Source: CAVPDE01 sp964580575
GTDB lineage: Bacteria; Desulfobacterota; DSM-4660; Desulfatiglandales; HGW-15
Assembly: GCA_964580575.1 (NCBI GenBank)
Contig: CAZOLJ010000008.1
Coordinates: 1 to 64,000, forward strand
DNA length: 64,000 bases
Reading direction: 5' to 3'
Below, piece by piece: positions 62,613 to 64,000 of the stretch. The translations under genes and the position numbers were made by a program. Each line of letters begins with the position of its first letter. The first letter of the stretch is position 1. Under the pieces are notes generated by a model. The model did no database searches, was not told where the DNA came from, and saw only the letters and a list, made by a program, of their open reading frames with translations.

Positions 62613-63284
62613 GTGGTGTTCCAGCCCCGCTGGCTCCTGGCCGCCCTTGCGAGGATATCCCCTGAGGTGGTCTATTTCGTTGAGACCGAGACACAAGCCG
62701 TGGCGCTGACGATCGACGATGGGCCGGACGCCGTTGCCACCCCTAAAATCCTGGACTTGCTCAGACTGCACGGCGCGAAAGCCACATTTTTCCTCATCAC
62801 CGATCGAGTCGCTGGAAACGAAGAGATCGTCTTGCGGACCGTGCAGGAAGGGCACGAGCTGGCCAACCACTCCATAGCGGATGAGCGGAGTATCTTTCTC
62901 AAGAGCTCCGAGTTTGAAAGGCGCTTCTTGAAGGCCCACGAAGTGCTCTCCAGGTTCTCCGACGTGCACTGGTTTAGGCCCGGGTCAGGATGGTATTCGA
63001 AGAAAATGCTCTCCATCCTCCAGAAGCACGGGTACCGCTGCGCCCTGGGCTCCGTCTATCCCTTTGACCCCCAGATCCCTTCCTCGTGGTTCATCAAACG
63101 GCATGTCCTGCGGGGGGTGAAGCCCGGCTCGATCATCGTGCTCCATGATCACGGTGCGCGTGGCGAGCGCACGATTGCGGTGCTTGGCGCCATACTTCCG
63201 GAGCTCAAACGCCGCGGCTTTCGCGTGGTCACGCTCTCGGAGCTGTGGCTGGGCTCGGGCCACGAGAAGAACCAGAGATTCTAG
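62613..63284 (+). CDS. Polysaccharide deacetylase-family protein (NodB-like)
   Basis: About 223 residues from GTG 62613. NodB-homology motif 1 is LTIDDGPDAV, with motif 2 as ANHSIADE and FRPGSGW in the motif 3 region; LHDH near the end is the usual late His. These enzymes remove acetyl groups from cell-wall or other glycans. The coding sense (ISTTGLAILLIAAGVVVFQP, a membrane anchor) clearly reaches back to 62568, where AAGGAGG is followed by ATC rather than ATG. Thus either an ATC start is used, or the start codon was mutated and the first TM residues are lost. It follows the fusion gene after about 35 bases to that ATC. Confidence 0.83.
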   Translation: MVFQPRWLLAALARISPEVVYFVETETQAVALTIDDGPDAVATPKILDLLRLHGAKATFFLITDRVAGNEEIVLRTVQEGHELANHSIADERSIFLKSSEFERRFLKAHEVLSRFSDVHWFRPGSGWYSKKMLSILQKHGYRCALGSVYPFDPQIPSSWFIKRHVLRGVKPGSIIVLHDHGARGERTIAVLGAILPELKRRGFRVVTLSELWLGSGHEKNQRF

Positions 63285-63396
63285 GTTAGACACTCCAGCG
63301 TTTGAAGCATAGGAGACCCATGATCCTAATGCCGCTCATCCCACCAATCTTCGAGGAAGTGACCCAAGGTTGAGGGAGTTGCCAGAGGCGACACGC

Positions 63397-63837
63397 CTAC
63401 GGCCTGATCAGAAGCACCGGGGCAGGGGAGTCTTGCAGGATGCTCAGGGCCACGCTCCCCACTACCAATTTTTTCAACCCGGTGTAACCATGGGTGGCGA
63501 TGACAATGAGGTCTATGCCGTTTTTCAGGGCATAGTCCGTGACGGCCGGCGCCGGCCGTTTGTGCTCCACGACCTCCGTCTTCACCGTGATTCCTTCGGT
63601 GTTGAGGCGGACTTGCACGTCCGCGAGATACTTCTTGGCCGCGTCAAAGTAGGCTTTCTTCATTTTGTTAATGTCGAAGTGCGCGCCATAGAGTTCGGAA
63701 TAGGGAGCATCCACGTGGATGACACTCAGGAGGGTCACCTCTTGAGCGAAACCCTCCTGAACCATCCTCTTGACGTGAGTCAACGCGCATTCGGCCAGCT
63801 TCGAGCCGTCCAGGGGAACAAGCAGCTTATGATACAT
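63397..63837 (-). CDS. Universal stress protein (UspA family)
   Basis: 146 residues: N-terminal KLLVPLDGSKLAECAL, VTLLSVIHVD, and the ATP-binding G-2x-G-9x-G(S) pattern in THGYTGLKKLVVGSVALSIL. ATP-binding Usp proteins act as small stress modulators in the cytoplasm. The C-terminal SPAPVLLIRP is standard. It is convergent with the deacetylase gene. The gap 63285-63396 shows nothing. Confidence 0.92.
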   Translation of the reverse strand: MYHKLLVPLDGSKLAECALTHVKRMVQEGFAQEVTLLSVIHVDAPYSELYGAHFDINKMKKAYFDAAKKYLADVQVRLNTEGITVKTEVVEHKRPAPAVTDYALKNGIDLIVIATHGYTGLKKLVVGSVALSILQDSPAPVLLIRP

Positions 63838-63906
63838 TTCCCTTGCCTCCTTCCTGAAAAGCGCAGCGCCCTGCTTGGAATGCGGTAGCCATGATCGAAA
63901 AAACCC

Positions 63907-64000
63907 CTTAGGCGATAGGTGATTCTGTAATGTCGATCTTGAGTTCTTTCACCCCCGGGACGGTCTTAACCGCCTCGTGGATAGGGGCTTTGGTGCTCTG
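63907..64000 (-). CDS. C-terminal fragment, possibly a BON-domain protein
   Basis: Thirty codons before a TAA: QSTKAPIHEAVKTVPGVKEL, then KIDITESPIA. AVKTVPGVKELKIDIT resembles the closing helix-strand of a BON domain. The gene enters from the right edge, so the call is tentative. Confidence 0.45.

Noticed and set aside
60618..62969. A 783-codon open frame on the minus strand
   Set aside because: It is antisense to the hydrolase-ligase fusion and the deacetylase; both plus-strand genes have clear catalytic motifs.

Overview
The window looks like chromosome from an anaerobic, fatty- or aromatic-acid-degrading bacterium, most plausibly a Desulfobacterota (former Deltaproteobacteria) lineage of the syntroph / sulfate-reducer type. 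That placement is inferred from gene content: ADP-forming acyl-CoA synthetase alpha-type proteins, many AMP-forming acyl-CoA ligases, a MaoC dehydratase and acyl-CoA dehydrogenase, a thiolase/DUF35 pair, TRAP transporters, winged-helix [4Fe-4S] proteins, a Tat-exported DUF362 protein, a YkgJ cysteine-cluster protein, a candidate selenoprotein and REP-type intergenic repeats. No rRNA, tRNA, CRISPR array, intact transposase or prophage was seen.

Layout. 0-10 kb: minus-strand housekeeping and accessory genes (gamma-carbonic-anhydrase-like protein, methyltransferase, a wrecked VIT-VWA gene, DUF362/DUF6599/YkgJ run, a Cys-nucleophile hydrolase, asnA) plus a winged-helix ferredoxin protein. 10-18 kb: an unusually long ketoacyl-synthase-III-like gene, then a sigma-54 activator divergent from a TRAP permease - thiolase - DUF35 - response regulator - SDR operon with a visible -24/-12 promoter. 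18-24 kb: a minus-strand DUF748 (AsmA-like) gene, a 60-residue dual-CXXC gene with an in-frame TGA and a hairpin just after it (candidate selenoprotein), a lipid kinase, then a tiny membrane protein and a TetR regulator with two matching operator-like sites; msrA follows. 24-28 kb: acyl-CoA synthetase alpha protein, transglutaminase-like protein, membrane metallophosphoesterase. 28-36 kb: carbohydrate cluster (SDR, complete ABC importer, HAD phosphatase, transaldolase). 36-42 kb: second winged-helix ferredoxin protein, then a minus-strand TRAP transporter with a D-aminoacylase-type amidohydrolase. 42-51 kb: exported M20 peptidase and an acyl-CoA degradation run. 51-57.6 kb: repeat-rich, decayed region with small Zn-ribbon proteins, a TPR protein, a scarred toxin-antitoxin locus and a collapsed ABC importer. 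57.6-64 kb: methyltransferase, acyl-CoA synthetase alpha protein, hydrolase-acyl-CoA ligase fusion, polysaccharide deacetylase, universal stress protein.

Two themes stand out. Several genes are scars made by internal deletions joining distant coding segments (VIT-VWA, a third acyl-CoA synthetase, a toxin-antitoxin pair, an ABC operon), which suggests genome erosion or assembly collapse. The gaps carry at least six dispersed palindromic repeat families, some of which run into gene ends and three of which share related bases at the hairpin tip. All functional statements come from reading motifs; no search was run.
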